A stretch of 64,000 nt of DNA from Alphaproteobacteria bacterium (GTDB taxonomy: Bacteria; Pseudomonadota; Alphaproteobacteria; SHVZ01): assembly GCA_009694025.1 (NCBI GenBank), contig SHVZ01000001.1:32194-96193 (forward strand). Reading direction: 5' to 3'. Below, piece after piece: positions 39,139 through 47,846 of this stretch. Position 1 is the first letter of the stretch. Every line of letters starts with the position of its first letter. Under the pieces are notes generated by a model, which was not told the origin of the DNA, did no database searches, and saw only the letters and a program-made list of their open reading frames with translations. The position numbers and the translations under genes are program-made.

Positions 39139-39825
39139 ATGCGCATACTCGTCGTCGAAGATGATCCCGAACTCGGCCCGCACCTGGCCGAAGCTCTAAA
39201 GCGCGACGCCTACCAGGTTGAGCTGACCACCGATGGCGCCGAGGCGCTGACCCGGGGCGCGGAGGACGATTTCGACGCGGTGGTGCTCGACCTCGGCGTT
39301 CCGACCATCGACGGGCTGTCGGTGCTGAAGTGCTGGCGCGCCCAGCGCCGCGACATGCCCGTGCTGGTGCTGACGGCGCGCTCACGCTGGGGCGACAAGA
39401 TCGCAGGGTTCGAGGCGGGCGCCGACGACTATGTCACCAAGCCCTTCCAGGTCGAGGAGGTGCTGGTGCGGTTGCGCGCGATCCTTCGGCGCACCGCCGG
39501 CGGCGCCAAGGCCGTGCTGCGCTGGAACAACGTGATGCTCGACACCCAGAGCCACCGGGTGACGAATGACGGCGAACTCGTTCGTCTTTCAGGCCAAGAG
39601 TACAAGATCCTGTCCTACCTCATGCGCAACATGGGCCGAACCGTGTCCCGCTCGGAGCTGGCCGAGCACATTTACGATCACGCCTACGACAAGGATTCGA
39701 ACCTGATCGAGGTATTCGTCGGGCGCCTGCGCAAGAAGCTCGGCTCCGACCTCATCACCACAGTCCGCGGCCAGGGCTACCTGATCGCCCATCCATCCGA
39801 ACGCGGTGTGGCGGGCACTGCCTAG
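39139..39825 (+). CDS. OmpR/PhoP-family response regulator
   Basis: 228 residues. Receiver domain: RILVVEDDPELG, phospho-acceptor Asp in DAVVLDLGVP, VLTARSRWGDKIAGFEAGAD and DDYVTKPF. C-terminal winged helix: LSGQEYKILSYLMRN, SRSELAEHIYD, and EVFVGRLRKKLG plus TVRGQGYLI. The sequence most resembles PhoP-type regulators paired with PhoQ-like kinases. The next gene begins 20 bp before its stop. Confidence 0.93.
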   Translation: MRILVVEDDPELGPHLAEALKRDAYQVELTTDGAEALTRGAEDDFDAVVLDLGVPTIDGLSVLKCWRAQRRDMPVLVLTARSRWGDKIAGFEAGADDYVTKPFQVEEVLVRLRAILRRTAGGAKAVLRWNNVMLDTQSHRVTNDGELVRLSGQEYKILSYLMRNMGRTVSRSELAEHIYDHAYDKDSNLIEVFVGRLRKKLGSDLITTVRGQGYLIAHPSERGVAGTA

Positions 39826-41149
39826 CTCTCTGGTCGGCCGGCTCGTCCTGGCCGCCGGAATCTGGATTGTCGTCAGCCTCGTCGCGGCCGGCGTCCTCCT
39901 CGATGCGGCGCTGAGAGACCGCGTCGACTACGACGTCCGCCGCGACGCCGAGGCGCGCCTCGGGGCGCTCATCGGCGCGACTTCGGTCGCCGCCGACGGC
40001 CGGCCGGTGCTCCAGCGGCCTCACGATGACATCCGCTACCAGGAACCCCGGTCGGGCATCTACTGGCAGATCTACGTCGCCGAAGGTGATGCGCTCCGCT
40101 CGCGCTCGCTTGGCGACGAGAACCTGCCGATGGCGCCGAATCCCGATCCGCTGCAGATCGACGGACCCAACGACCAGCAGCTCATCGTGCTGACCAGGAC
40201 GCTGCTGATGCCGGGTGCGCGAACACCCTTCACCTTCTCGGTCGCCGTCGATCGCTCCGAGATCGAGGAGCACGCGAGTCGCTTCGCCGGATCGATGAGC
40301 GCCGCCCTCGCCATTCTCGGCGTCGGCCTCTTAGTCGCCGTCGTCTTCCAGATCCGCGTCGGCCTGAGGCCGCTGGCGGCGGTCGGCCGCGCCCTTGCCC
40401 AGGTCCGTGCCGGCCAGGCGCCGGAGATTGCCGGCAACTACCCGGGCGAGCTTCAGCCGCTGGTCGACGAGATCAACCAGCTCGTTCGCCACAACGCGAC
40501 GGTGATGGAGCGGGCCCGCACCCATGTCGGCAACCTCGCGCATGCGTTGAAGACGCCGATCTCGGTGCTGTCGGCCCGCGCCAGCATCGACCACGGTCCG
40601 CTCGCCGACGTCGTGCGTACACAGACGACAATGATGAGCAAGCACGTCGAGCACCATCTGGCGCGTGCAAGCATGGCCGGACCTGAAGGCGGCGTCTACC
40701 GCCACACGTCCGTCGCCGACGTGCTCGACGGCCTCGCGCGCACGCTCGCGCAGATCCATGCCCAGCGCGACCTTGAGATCGACGTCGAGGCGACGGCCAA
40801 GGTCCTGTTCCGCGGTGAGCGGCAGGACCTGGAAGAGATGGTCGGCAACCTGATGGACAATGCCTGCAAATGGGCCCGAAGCCGGGTCAGCGTGACGGCG
40901 AGAAGCGAAGGCGCCCGCCTCGCCCTGGTGGTCGAGGATGACGGCCCGGGCATGCCGGAGGCGCTCCACGGTGAGGTCTTTCAGCGCGGGCGCCGCCTCG
41001 ATGAGTCGGTTCCAGGCAGCGGTTACGGCCTCGCCATCGTCCGCGACCTGACCCTGCTCTATGGCGGGCAGGTCACTCTTAGCCGGTCGCGGTTGGGCGG
41101 CCTTGCCGCCACCCTCGACCTGCCGGCATCGACCGAGGCGGCCGTCTAG
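39806..41149 (+). CDS. PhoQ-like sensor histidine kinase
   Basis: 447 residues. GTG start at 39806 overlaps the regulator by 20 bp. N-terminal membrane helix (about 8-32), a periplasmic sensor of roughly 140 residues, second helix (about 165-185), HAMP-like linker, H-box VGNLAHALKTPISVL, N-box MVGNLMDNACKWA, and G-boxes EDDGPGMP and GSGYGLAIV. The class senses envelope signals such as cations or antimicrobial peptides in other bacteria; the signal here is unknown. The gene downstream encodes a secreted polycation. Confidence 0.93.
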   Translation: MWRALPSSLVGRLVLAAGIWIVVSLVAAGVLLDAALRDRVDYDVRRDAEARLGALIGATSVAADGRPVLQRPHDDIRYQEPRSGIYWQIYVAEGDALRSRSLGDENLPMAPNPDPLQIDGPNDQQLIVLTRTLLMPGARTPFTFSVAVDRSEIEEHASRFAGSMSAALAILGVGLLVAVVFQIRVGLRPLAAVGRALAQVRAGQAPEIAGNYPGELQPLVDEINQLVRHNATVMERARTHVGNLAHALKTPISVLSARASIDHGPLADVVRTQTTMMSKHVEHHLARASMAGPEGGVYRHTSVADVLDGLARTLAQIHAQRDLEIDVEATAKVLFRGERQDLEEMVGNLMDNACKWARSRVSVTARSEGARLALVVEDDGPGMPEALHGEVFQRGRRLDESVPGSGYGLAIVRDLTLLYGGQVTLSRSRLGGLAATLDLPASTEAAV

Positions 41150-41250
41150 CCTCAGAAAAAGCGTCGATGATTTCTTGCAATCCTTGCGTTTGTTTAGGAT
41201 TCGCTAGTATCTTGCGCACCCTAGCAACTTCCTTCCAAAGAGTACCCCCA

Positions 41251-41475
41251 ATGCGTCTCAAGATCCTCCTCCCGATGGCTCTCGTTCTCGGCTTGTTCGC
41301 GGTGCAGCCGGCGCTGACCAATGCCGCCCTGGCCCAGACCTCGACCACCACCACCCAGCCGATGGCGAAGAAGCCGGCTGTGAAGAAGGCCACAGCCAAG
41401 AAGGTCGCAGCTAAGAAGAAGCCAGCGGCCAAGAAGACAGCCGCCAAGAAGGCGATGATGCCGAAGACGTCCTGA
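41251..41475 (+). CDS. Small secreted Lys/Ala-repeat (histone-H1-like) protein
   Basis: 74 residues. Signal peptide MRLKILLPMALVLGLFAVQP with cleavage likely after ALAQ, then a Thr run and a tail built from AKK/KKA-type repeats (AKKPAVKKATAKK and similar), ending KAMMPKTS. The mature part is a highly basic, probably disordered polycation in the envelope. A TAGTAT box (41205-41210) with TTGCGT upstream at short spacing could be its promoter. It follows a PhoQ-like system and ends at a strong terminator, so it forms its own transcript or the tail of the two-component operon. Confidence 0.72.
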   Translation: MRLKILLPMALVLGLFAVQPALTNAALAQTSTTTTQPMAKKPAVKKATAKKVAAKKKPAAKKTAAKKAMMPKTS

Positions 41476-41493
41476 GTCTCGGGACCGCCAACG

Positions 41494-41526
41494 GAAACGG
41501 GCGGCGCCACCGGCGCCGCCCGTTTC
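41494..41526. terminator. Strong bidirectional terminator hairpin
   Basis: A 15-bp perfect stem (GAAACGGGCGGCGCC and its complement) with a three-base loop ACC, in the gap between the convergent Lys/Ala-repeat gene and the ABC permease. AAA and TTT flanks at the stem base give a short T-run in both directions. Confidence 0.8.
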
Positions 41527-41543
41527 GTCTTAGACGCCGCGGC

Positions 41544-42410
41544 TCAGACCTCTTTCGGATCGAGCGCATCGCGTAGCCCGTCGCCCAGGAGATTGAAGGC
41601 GAGCACGACGGTGGCGATAGCGAGGCCCGGCCACCATGCCATCCACGGCGCCTGGCTGATGAACTGACGAGCGACGTTGAGCATGCTGCCCCAGCTCGGC
41701 TCGGGCGGCTGCTGGCCGAGACCAAGGAAGGAAAGCGCCGCCTCCGCCAGCGTCGCCTGGGCGATGGCGAGCGTCGCCTGCACCAGCACCGGGGCCACGA
41801 TGTTCGGCAGCACGTGGCGGACGGCGATCCGCAGGTGCGGGTTGCCGAGCGCGCGGGCCGCCTCGACATAGTCTTCGACCGTCACCGCCAACACCTGGCC
41901 GCGGATCAGCCGGACGAAGATCGGCATCTGGGTCAACCCGATCGCGATCATCGCGTTGGTGAGGCTGGGGCCGAGGAAGGCCGCCATGGCGATCGCGAGG
42001 ATCAGGAAGGGGCAGGCGAGGAAAGCATCGACGATGCGCATCATCAGCGAGTCGACCCAGCCCTTGCTGTAGCCGGAAAGCAGCCCGAGCGGAACGCCGA
42101 AGGCAATCGCGATCATGACGGAGATGACGCCGGCCTGCAGCGACGCCCGGGCGCCATAGATGAGCCGGCTCGCCAGGTCGCGGCCGATCTCGTCCGTCCC
42201 CAGCCAGTGAAGGGCGCTCGGCGCCTTCCGCACCAGGAGAAAATTGGTCGCGATCGGATCATAGGGCGCGAGCCAGGGCGCAAGCAGGGCGATCGTGACG
42301 AACACCACCACGACGACGAGGCCGACCACGGCGCCCTTGCGGCGCAGCAGCCGACGGAAGGCGCTGGGCCGCTGTATCAGGACGTCTTCGGTCGCGGCGA
42401 CGGCGACCAT
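41544..42410 (-). CDS. Peptide ABC transporter permease, DppC-like
   Basis: 288 residues, six membrane helices. The N-terminal OppC-type segment (LAPYDPIATNF, HWLGTDEIGRDLASRLIYGAR) precedes the binding-protein-dependent domain with the EAA loop YVEAARALGNPHLRIAVRHV. C-terminal ALSFLGLGQQPPEPSWG is typical. Last gene of the operon; follows the DppB-like gene by 4 bp. Confidence 0.94.
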   Translation of the reverse strand: MVAVAATEDVLIQRPSAFRRLLRRKGAVVGLVVVVVFVTIALLAPWLAPYDPIATNFLLVRKAPSALHWLGTDEIGRDLASRLIYGARASLQAGVISVMIAIAFGVPLGLLSGYSKGWVDSLMMRIVDAFLACPFLILAIAMAAFLGPSLTNAMIAIGLTQMPIFVRLIRGQVLAVTVEDYVEAARALGNPHLRIAVRHVLPNIVAPVLVQATLAIAQATLAEAALSFLGLGQQPPEPSWGSMLNVARQFISQAPWMAWWPGLAIATVVLAFNLLGDGLRDALDPKEV

Positions 42411-42414
42411 GGGA

Positions 42415-43356
42415 TCAGCCCCGCATGCGCGGATTGACCAGGAAGTAGATCAGGTCCGCACAGAGGTTGAGGAAGATGAAGCCGGTCGCCGTGCAGAGCA
42501 CGACGCCCTGGACCACCGCGTAGTCGCGGTTGAAGACGGCGTCGACGATCAGCTTGCCGAAGCCCGGGATGGTGAAGATCTGCTCGGTCAGGACCGCGCC
42601 GCTCATCAGCTCACCGAGCTGGATGGCGCCCAGCGTCACCACCGGGATGATGGCGTTGCGGAGCGCATGGCGGAAGATGACCCGCGGCTCCCGGAGGCCC
42701 TTGGCCCGCGCCGTCCGCACGTAGTCGGAGCGCAGCACGGCCAGCATCGCCGACCGCGTGTGGCGCATGAAGATCGCCGTGGTCACGCTGCTCAAGACGA
42801 AGGCCGGCATGATCATGGTCTTCAGGTTCTGCGACAGGCTCTCCGACGGTTTGACGAATCCGGACGCGGGAAGCCAGCCGAGATTCACCGAGAACAGCAA
42901 GATCATCATGATCCCGAGCCAGAAGCTCGGCACCGAGATGCCGGAGAGCGCCACCACGTTGGCCCCATAGTCGAGGATCGTCTCTTTCTTCACCGCCGAG
43001 ACGATGCCCATCGGGATGCCGACGCAGGTGGCGATCAGGATCGCCATCGAAGCGAGCTGCATGGTGACCGGAAGCTTGGCGGTGACGAGGTCGCCGACCG
43101 GCATCTTGAGCCGGATCGACTCGCCGAGATTGCCCTGGAGCACGTTGCCGACCCAGATCAGATACTGCCGCCAGATCGGCTGGTCGAGGTGGTAGATCCG
43201 CCTCAGCTCGGCGATCAGCTGCGGATCGCGCTCCTCCCCGGCGAGGGCCAACGCCGGATCGCCGGGGAGGAGGAGCTGAAGCCCGAACACCACGATCGAC
43301 ACGAAGACGATCGTGGGGATGCTGATCAGAATCCGACGGATGATGTAGGTGAGCAT
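42415..43356 (-). CDS. Peptide ABC transporter permease, DppB-like
   Basis: 313 residues, six membrane helices. Begins MLTYIIRRILISIPTIV and has LPGDPA, the GIPMGIVSAVKK segment and the EAA loop YVRTARAKGLREPRVIFRHAL. Pairs with the DppC-like subunit to form the pore. ATG at 43354-43356, 31 bp after the binding-protein gene. Confidence 0.94.
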   Translation of the reverse strand: MLTYIIRRILISIPTIVFVSIVVFGLQLLLPGDPALALAGEERDPQLIAELRRIYHLDQPIWRQYLIWVGNVLQGNLGESIRLKMPVGDLVTAKLPVTMQLASMAILIATCVGIPMGIVSAVKKETILDYGANVVALSGISVPSFWLGIMMILLFSVNLGWLPASGFVKPSESLSQNLKTMIMPAFVLSSVTTAIFMRHTRSAMLAVLRSDYVRTARAKGLREPRVIFRHALRNAIIPVVTLGAIQLGELMSGAVLTEQIFTIPGFGKLIVDAVFNRDYAVVQGVVLCTATGFIFLNLCADLIYFLVNPRMRG

Positions 43357-43387
43357 GGCTCCCCTCTCCCGCCGATTCCGTATGCGC

Positions 43388-44893
43388 TCAGTTCATCTTG
43401 ATGCCGGAGAGGCGGATGAGCCCGTCGGGAACCGGAATGAAGCCGTCGACTTTCGGGTTCATCGCCCAGAACCAGGTCGGGTGATAGAGGTAGGGGCGCG
43501 GCATCTCGTCGGCGAGGACCTTGGCGATCTTCTCGTAAGCGAGGGCGCGCGCCTCGAAGTCGCTGGTCGAGCGCGTGTCCTTGAGGGCCGCCTCGACCTG
43601 CGGGCTACAGAACTTGCCGTCGTTCTGGCCGCCGTCGCAGGCGATGAAGGCGGTCAGGTTGCCGTCCGGATCGACGCGGCCGGACCAGCCGATGAGAAAG
43701 GCGTCGAAGTCGCCCTTTTGCGCGGACTGCAACGAGGTGGCGAACTCGACCTGCTGGATCTTCATGTCGAAGCCCGATTCCTTGACCATCGACTGGACGA
43801 CCTGGGCGACTTGCTGGGCCTCGTTGCCGGTCGGAACCATGAGGGTGAAGGACGGGTTGGTGACGCCGGCGGCCTTCAAGAGATCCTTCGCCTTGGCGAC
43901 GTCGCGTTTCGGGATCGGTGCGGACTTGACGTACCAAGGATTGGTCGGCGGGACCCACTGGTTGCCGGCCTTGAACTCGCCGGTGAACACCACCTGGTTG
44001 ATGGCATCGCGGTCGATCGACAGCTCGAGCGCCTGGCGGATGCGCTTGTCCTTGGCCAGCACGTTGGTCTTGGCCCGGTCGCCGTTGGCGACATTGATGG
44101 TGATGCCGGTATATCCGAGGCCGGTCAGCGAGGCGAATTTGAGCTTCGAGTCCTTCTTGACCTCGGCGACGTCGCTCGCCTGCAGGCGCTCCAGCAGGTC
44201 GAGCTGGCCCGAACGGAGATTGGCGAGCCGGACGGTGCCGTCGACGATCGGCAGATAGGTGACGCGGTCCACGTGGTAGGCGCCGGCGTTCCAGTGCTCC
44301 TTGAACTTCTCGACCACGATGCGGTCCTGCTGGACCCGCTCGACGAACTTGTAGGGCCCCGAGCAGATCGGCTTGGCGCCGAAACTGGTGCCGGCGTCCT
44401 TCGCCGCCTTCGGCGACAGGATCATGCCGGCGCGGTCGGTGAACTGGGCCAAGAGCGGCGCGAACGGCGCGCCCATGCTGACCTTCACGGTCCGCGGGTC
44501 GACGACGTCGATCGACTTGACGACGTTGATCTCCGAGCGGCGGAACGAGCCCTGGAGGTTCAGGTGGCGGTCGAGTGAGTATCTGACCGCCTCGGCGTCC
44601 ATCGCCTCGCCGTCATGGAACTTGACGCCTTGGCGGAGCTTGAAGGTGACCGCGGTCTGGTCCGGCGACCACGACCATTCGGTCGCGAGCTGGGGCACCA
44701 GCTTCAGGTCCTTGTCGATGTCGAGGAGCTTGTCGCAAAGCCCCATGAACACGATGCGGCCGACGAAGGTACGCGCCAGCGTCGGGTCCAGGATGTCCGG
44801 ATCCTCGGCCAAGCCGATCCGCAAATTCTGCTGCGCCGATGCGGCGCTGGTCAGCAGTCCGAGCGCCAGCAGCGGCAGAACTACGCGCTTCAT
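43388..44893 (-). CDS. Peptide-binding periplasmic protein (SBP family 5)
   Basis: 501 residues with signal peptide MKRVVLPLLALGLLTSAASA. Family-5 blocks: DPDILDPTLARTFVGRIVF, TFKLRQGVKFHDGEAMDAEAV, and a carboxy region with DAFLIGWSGRVDPDGNL. Binds the substrate (peptide or other) for the DppBC pore. ATG 44891-44893 is preceded by GGGGAG. Separated from the ATPase gene by an 87-bp gap that may hold an extra promoter or processing site. Confidence 0.94.
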   Translation of the reverse strand: MKRVVLPLLALGLLTSAASAQQNLRIGLAEDPDILDPTLARTFVGRIVFMGLCDKLLDIDKDLKLVPQLATEWSWSPDQTAVTFKLRQGVKFHDGEAMDAEAVRYSLDRHLNLQGSFRRSEINVVKSIDVVDPRTVKVSMGAPFAPLLAQFTDRAGMILSPKAAKDAGTSFGAKPICSGPYKFVERVQQDRIVVEKFKEHWNAGAYHVDRVTYLPIVDGTVRLANLRSGQLDLLERLQASDVAEVKKDSKLKFASLTGLGYTGITINVANGDRAKTNVLAKDKRIRQALELSIDRDAINQVVFTGEFKAGNQWVPPTNPWYVKSAPIPKRDVAKAKDLLKAAGVTNPSFTLMVPTGNEAQQVAQVVQSMVKESGFDMKIQQVEFATSLQSAQKGDFDAFLIGWSGRVDPDGNLTAFIACDGGQNDGKFCSPQVEAALKDTRSTSDFEARALAYEKIAKVLADEMPRPYLYHPTWFWAMNPKVDGFIPVPDGLIRLSGIKMN

Positions 44894-44980
44894 GATCGGT
44901 CTCCCCGCGATGATTATGTTTTTCCGTGGCTCGCCCCCGACGCCACGTTGACCCAACTCTATCGTTAGTAAGACTACCTA

Positions 44981-46042
44981 TCAAGTCGGCCGGAAAGCTG
45001 CCTTCAACCGCTCGAGCCGCGGGTTGTCGGGAACCCGGTGGCCGTCGATGCCGGCGCCGACCCGATCGGCGATCTCCGGCCAGAGATGGCAGGCGGTCGC
45101 GTGCCCGTCGGCACCGGTGACCAGGGGCGGTTCCTCGACCCGGCAGCGCTCGACCGCGAAGGCGCAGCGCGTGTGGAATCGGCAGCCCGGCGGGGGATCG
45201 ATCGGACTCGGTACGTCGCCCTCGAGCAGCACGCGGGGCCGCCTGAGCCTGGGGTCCGGCGCGGGAATCGCGTTCAGCAGCGCCCGCGTGTAGGGATGCC
45301 GCGGCCGGCGGAACAGCGTCCGCGTCGGCGCCAGCTCGACGATCTTGCCGAGGTACATCACCGCAACCCGGTCGGCGATGTGCTTGACCACCGCAAGGTC
45401 GTGGGCGATCAGGATGTAGGAGAGCCCGAGACGCCGCTGCAGGTCCTGCATCAGGTTGATGACCTGGGCGCGGATCGAGACGTCGAGCGCCGAGACCGGC
45501 TCGTCGCCGATGATCAGCTTGGGCTCGACAGCGAGAGCGCGGGCGATGCCGAGCCGCTGGCGTTGGCCGCCGGAGAACTCGTGCGGGTAGCGGAGCGCGT
45601 GGTAGGGGGCGAGCCCGACCAGGCCGAGGAGGTCGCGGATGCGCGCTTCGGTCGCCTTCCCCGAGGCGAGCCCGTGCAGCTCGATCGGCTCGCGCAGCAT
45701 GGCGCCGACCGTCATCGTCGGGTTGAGCGAGGCGTAGGGATCCTGGAAGACGATCTGCATCTCGCGCCGGAGACGCCGCATGGCCGAACCGGAGAGGCCG
45801 AAGATCTCACGGCCGTCGTAGACGACCCGGCCGGCGGTCGGCTCGATCAGCCGGAGCACCAGCCGACCGGTGGTCGACTTGCCGCAGCCGGACTCGCCGA
45901 CCAGGCCGAGGGTCTCGCCCTCTGCCACCGTGAAATCGACACCATCGACGGCGCGGACGTGGCCGACCGTGCGCTGAAGCACGCCGCGCTTGATCGGGAA
46001 GTGCTTGACCAGGCCCTCGACGGTGAGAATCGTCCGAGCCAT
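44981..46042 (-). CDS. Peptide ABC transporter ATP-binding protein, DppF-like
   Basis: 353 residues. Walker [14 protein letters not shown], signature [15 protein letters not shown], Walker [15 protein letters not shown], and the C-terminal OppC/DppF extension with the cysteine-containing [19 protein letters not shown] iron-sulfur-like motif. Starts 1 bp after the DppD-like stop. Confidence 0.94.
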   Translation of the reverse strand: MARTILTVEGLVKHFPIKRGVLQRTVGHVRAVDGVDFTVAEGETLGLVGESGCGKSTTGRLVLRLIEPTAGRVVYDGREIFGLSGSAMRRLRREMQIVFQDPYASLNPTMTVGAMLREPIELHGLASGKATEARIRDLLGLVGLAPYHALRYPHEFSGGQRQRLGIARALAVEPKLIIGDEPVSALDVSIRAQVINLMQDLQRRLGLSYILIAHDLAVVKHIADRVAVMYLGKIVELAPTRTLFRRPRHPYTRALLNAIPAPDPRLRRPRVLLEGDVPSPIDPPPGCRFHTRCAFAVERCRVEEPPLVTGADGHATACHLWPEIADRVGAGIDGHRVPDNPRLERLKAAFRPT

Positions 46043-46043
46043 C

Positions 46044-47024
46044 TCACGCCACCTCGAGCGGTGCGCGCAGGCAGGCCGCCTCGTGGCCAGCCGCGACCTC
46101 GATCAACGGCGGATCGGACTCGGCGCAGGCGGCGACGGCGAACGGGCAACGGGCGCGGAAGCGGCAGCCCTTCGGCAGCGAGACCAGGTTCGGCACCTGG
46201 CCCTCGATCGCCGCCAGCCGGTCCTGCTCGAGATCGAGCCTTGGGATCGAGCCCATCAGGCCGATGGTGTAGGGGTGTTGGGGCGAGGCGAAGAGCGCGG
46301 CCGCCGGCGCCCGCTCGATGACCCTGCCCGCATACATGACCACCACTTCGTCGGCCATCTCGGCGATGACGCCGAGATCGTGGGTGATCAGCATGATCGC
46401 CATGCCGGTCTCGGCCCGAAGCTCGGCCAGGAGTTCGAGGATCTGCGCCTGGATGGTGACGTCGAGGGCAGTGGTCGGCTCGTCGGCGATCAGGAGGTCG
46501 GGCGAGCAGGAAAGCGCCATCGCGATCATCGCGCGCTGGCGCATCCCACCCGAGAGCTTGTGCGGGTAGTCGTCGTAACGCTTCTCCGGGCTCGGGATGC
46601 GCACGCGACGGAGCAGCTCGATGGTGCGCCGCTTCGATTCCGCTTGGCTCACCTGCTCATGGCGGATGATCGCCTCGCCGATCTGGTCGCCGACGGTGAA
46701 GGCCGGATTGAGCGAGGTCATCGGCTCCTGGAAGATCATCCCCATGCGGTTGCCGCGAAGGCTCTGGTAGCGCTCCGTCGTGAGGCCGATCAGCTCCTCG
46801 CCCTCGAATCGGATCGACCCGCCGACGATGTACCCGGGAGGGCTCGGCACCAGCCCCATGATCGACAGCGCCGTCACGCTCTTGCCGCAGCCGGACTCGC
46901 CGACGATGCCGAGGGTCCGGCCCTTCTCGAGCGAGAACGACACCTCGTCGACGGCGCGAAACCGGCCCTGATCGGTCTTGAACTCGGTCGAGAGCGCCCC
47001 GACGGCGAGCAGGGATGCGCTCAC
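46044..47024 (-). CDS. Peptide ABC transporter ATP-binding protein, DppD-like
   Basis: 326 residues. Walker [17 protein letters not shown], signature [15 protein letters not shown], Walker [16 protein letters not shown], and C-terminal [21 protein letters not shown] start at 47022-47024 overlaps the DUF1028 stop (GTGA), so it is coupled to that gene; no suitable ATG exists upstream in the frame before the DUF1028 region. Confidence 0.93.
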   Translation of the reverse strand: MSASLLAVGALSTEFKTDQGRFRAVDEVSFSLEKGRTLGIVGESGCGKSVTALSIMGLVPSPPGYIVGGSIRFEGEELIGLTTERYQSLRGNRMGMIFQEPMTSLNPAFTVGDQIGEAIIRHEQVSQAESKRRTIELLRRVRIPSPEKRYDDYPHKLSGGMRQRAMIAMALSCSPDLLIADEPTTALDVTIQAQILELLAELRAETGMAIMLITHDLGVIAEMADEVVVMYAGRVIERAPAAALFASPQHPYTIGLMGSIPRLDLEQDRLAAIEGQVPNLVSLPKGCRFRARCPFAVAACAESDPPLIEVAAGHEAACLRAPLEVA

Positions 47025-47731
47025 GAAAGCGCCGCCTGGGCCTTGGCCACGATGTCCAGGATCTTGGTGCGGTCGTAGATGCCGACCGGATCGCCTTTCT
47101 TCGGCAGGCAGCTCTTGAACGGGAGATAGTGGGTGCGTGCCACGTCCCAGAGGCGTCGAAGCTCGGGCAAGGGCAACGTGTGATCGTCGACCCGGAGGTC
47201 GAGCTCCGGATATTCCTCGCCGGAGTGGATCACCAGGCAGGCCGACTGGCGGCCGCGCTTGTCGCCGCCGGCCGCATCGCCGGCCTCCAGCGCGCGGATC
47301 AGCCGCTCGGCCAGCGGCTGGTCCAGGTTCGCCTGGTAGACCCTCAAGGTCTCCTGGGCCACCTGCGGCCCCGCCAGCATGTTGCCAGCGACAGACACGC
47401 CCGCGGCCAGCACATGGCCCGACCAGTCGATGCAATCGCGCCCGGTATGGGCGGCATTGCGCCCGGCGCCGTCGACGACGTGGAGCTGGCGGGTCTCGCG
47501 ACCTTCGTCGGGCGTCGTCAGCAGGCGGACGGCATCGGGCGCGGGAACGCCCGCGGCCAGCATCCTCATGCCGTTCACGCCGTAGAGCGGGTTGACCAGC
47601 GCCTGCGTGGAGAGAGCGCCCACGTCGCTCCGCCCGTAGGGGCAGATCGAGCCGACGGCGAAGAACTTGGTGGCGACGGCAACACCGAACGCGCCCGTCT
47701 TCGGGTCGCGTGCAACGATCGACCAGGTCAT
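47021..47731 (-). CDS. DUF1028-family protein leading the peptide-transporter operon
   Basis: 236 residues. Begins [20 protein letters not shown] and carries [19 protein letters not shown], the conserved opening of DUF1028, a family whose structure resembles Ntn hydrolases. The C-terminal part ([19 protein letters not shown]) is also typical. Proposed as an amidase or isopeptidase acting on the imported substrate; this is inferred from operon linkage. A GGGAGG ribosome site lies 6 bases before ATG 47729-47731. Divergent from the M81 gene. Confidence 0.88.
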   Translation of the reverse strand: MTWSIVARDPKTGAFGVAVATKFFAVGSICPYGRSDVGALSTQALVNPLYGVNGMRMLAAGVPAPDAVRLLTTPDEGRETRQLHVVDGAGRNAAHTGRDCIDWSGHVLAAGVSVAGNMLAGPQVAQETLRVYQANLDQPLAERLIRALEAGDAAGGDKRGRQSACLVIHSGEEYPELDLRVDDHTLPLPELRRLWDVARTHYLPFKSCLPKKGDPVGIYDRTKILDIVAKAQAALS

Positions 47732-47846
47732 ACAGTGCCTCCCGGGCGCGGGAACGTTATCCTCATCCGGGGTCGAGCCGCAAATCTTGCTTTGAATCCC
47801 AATCAACGTGACGATGCTCGGGCCTATTTCCTCCGGAGTCCCTCCC

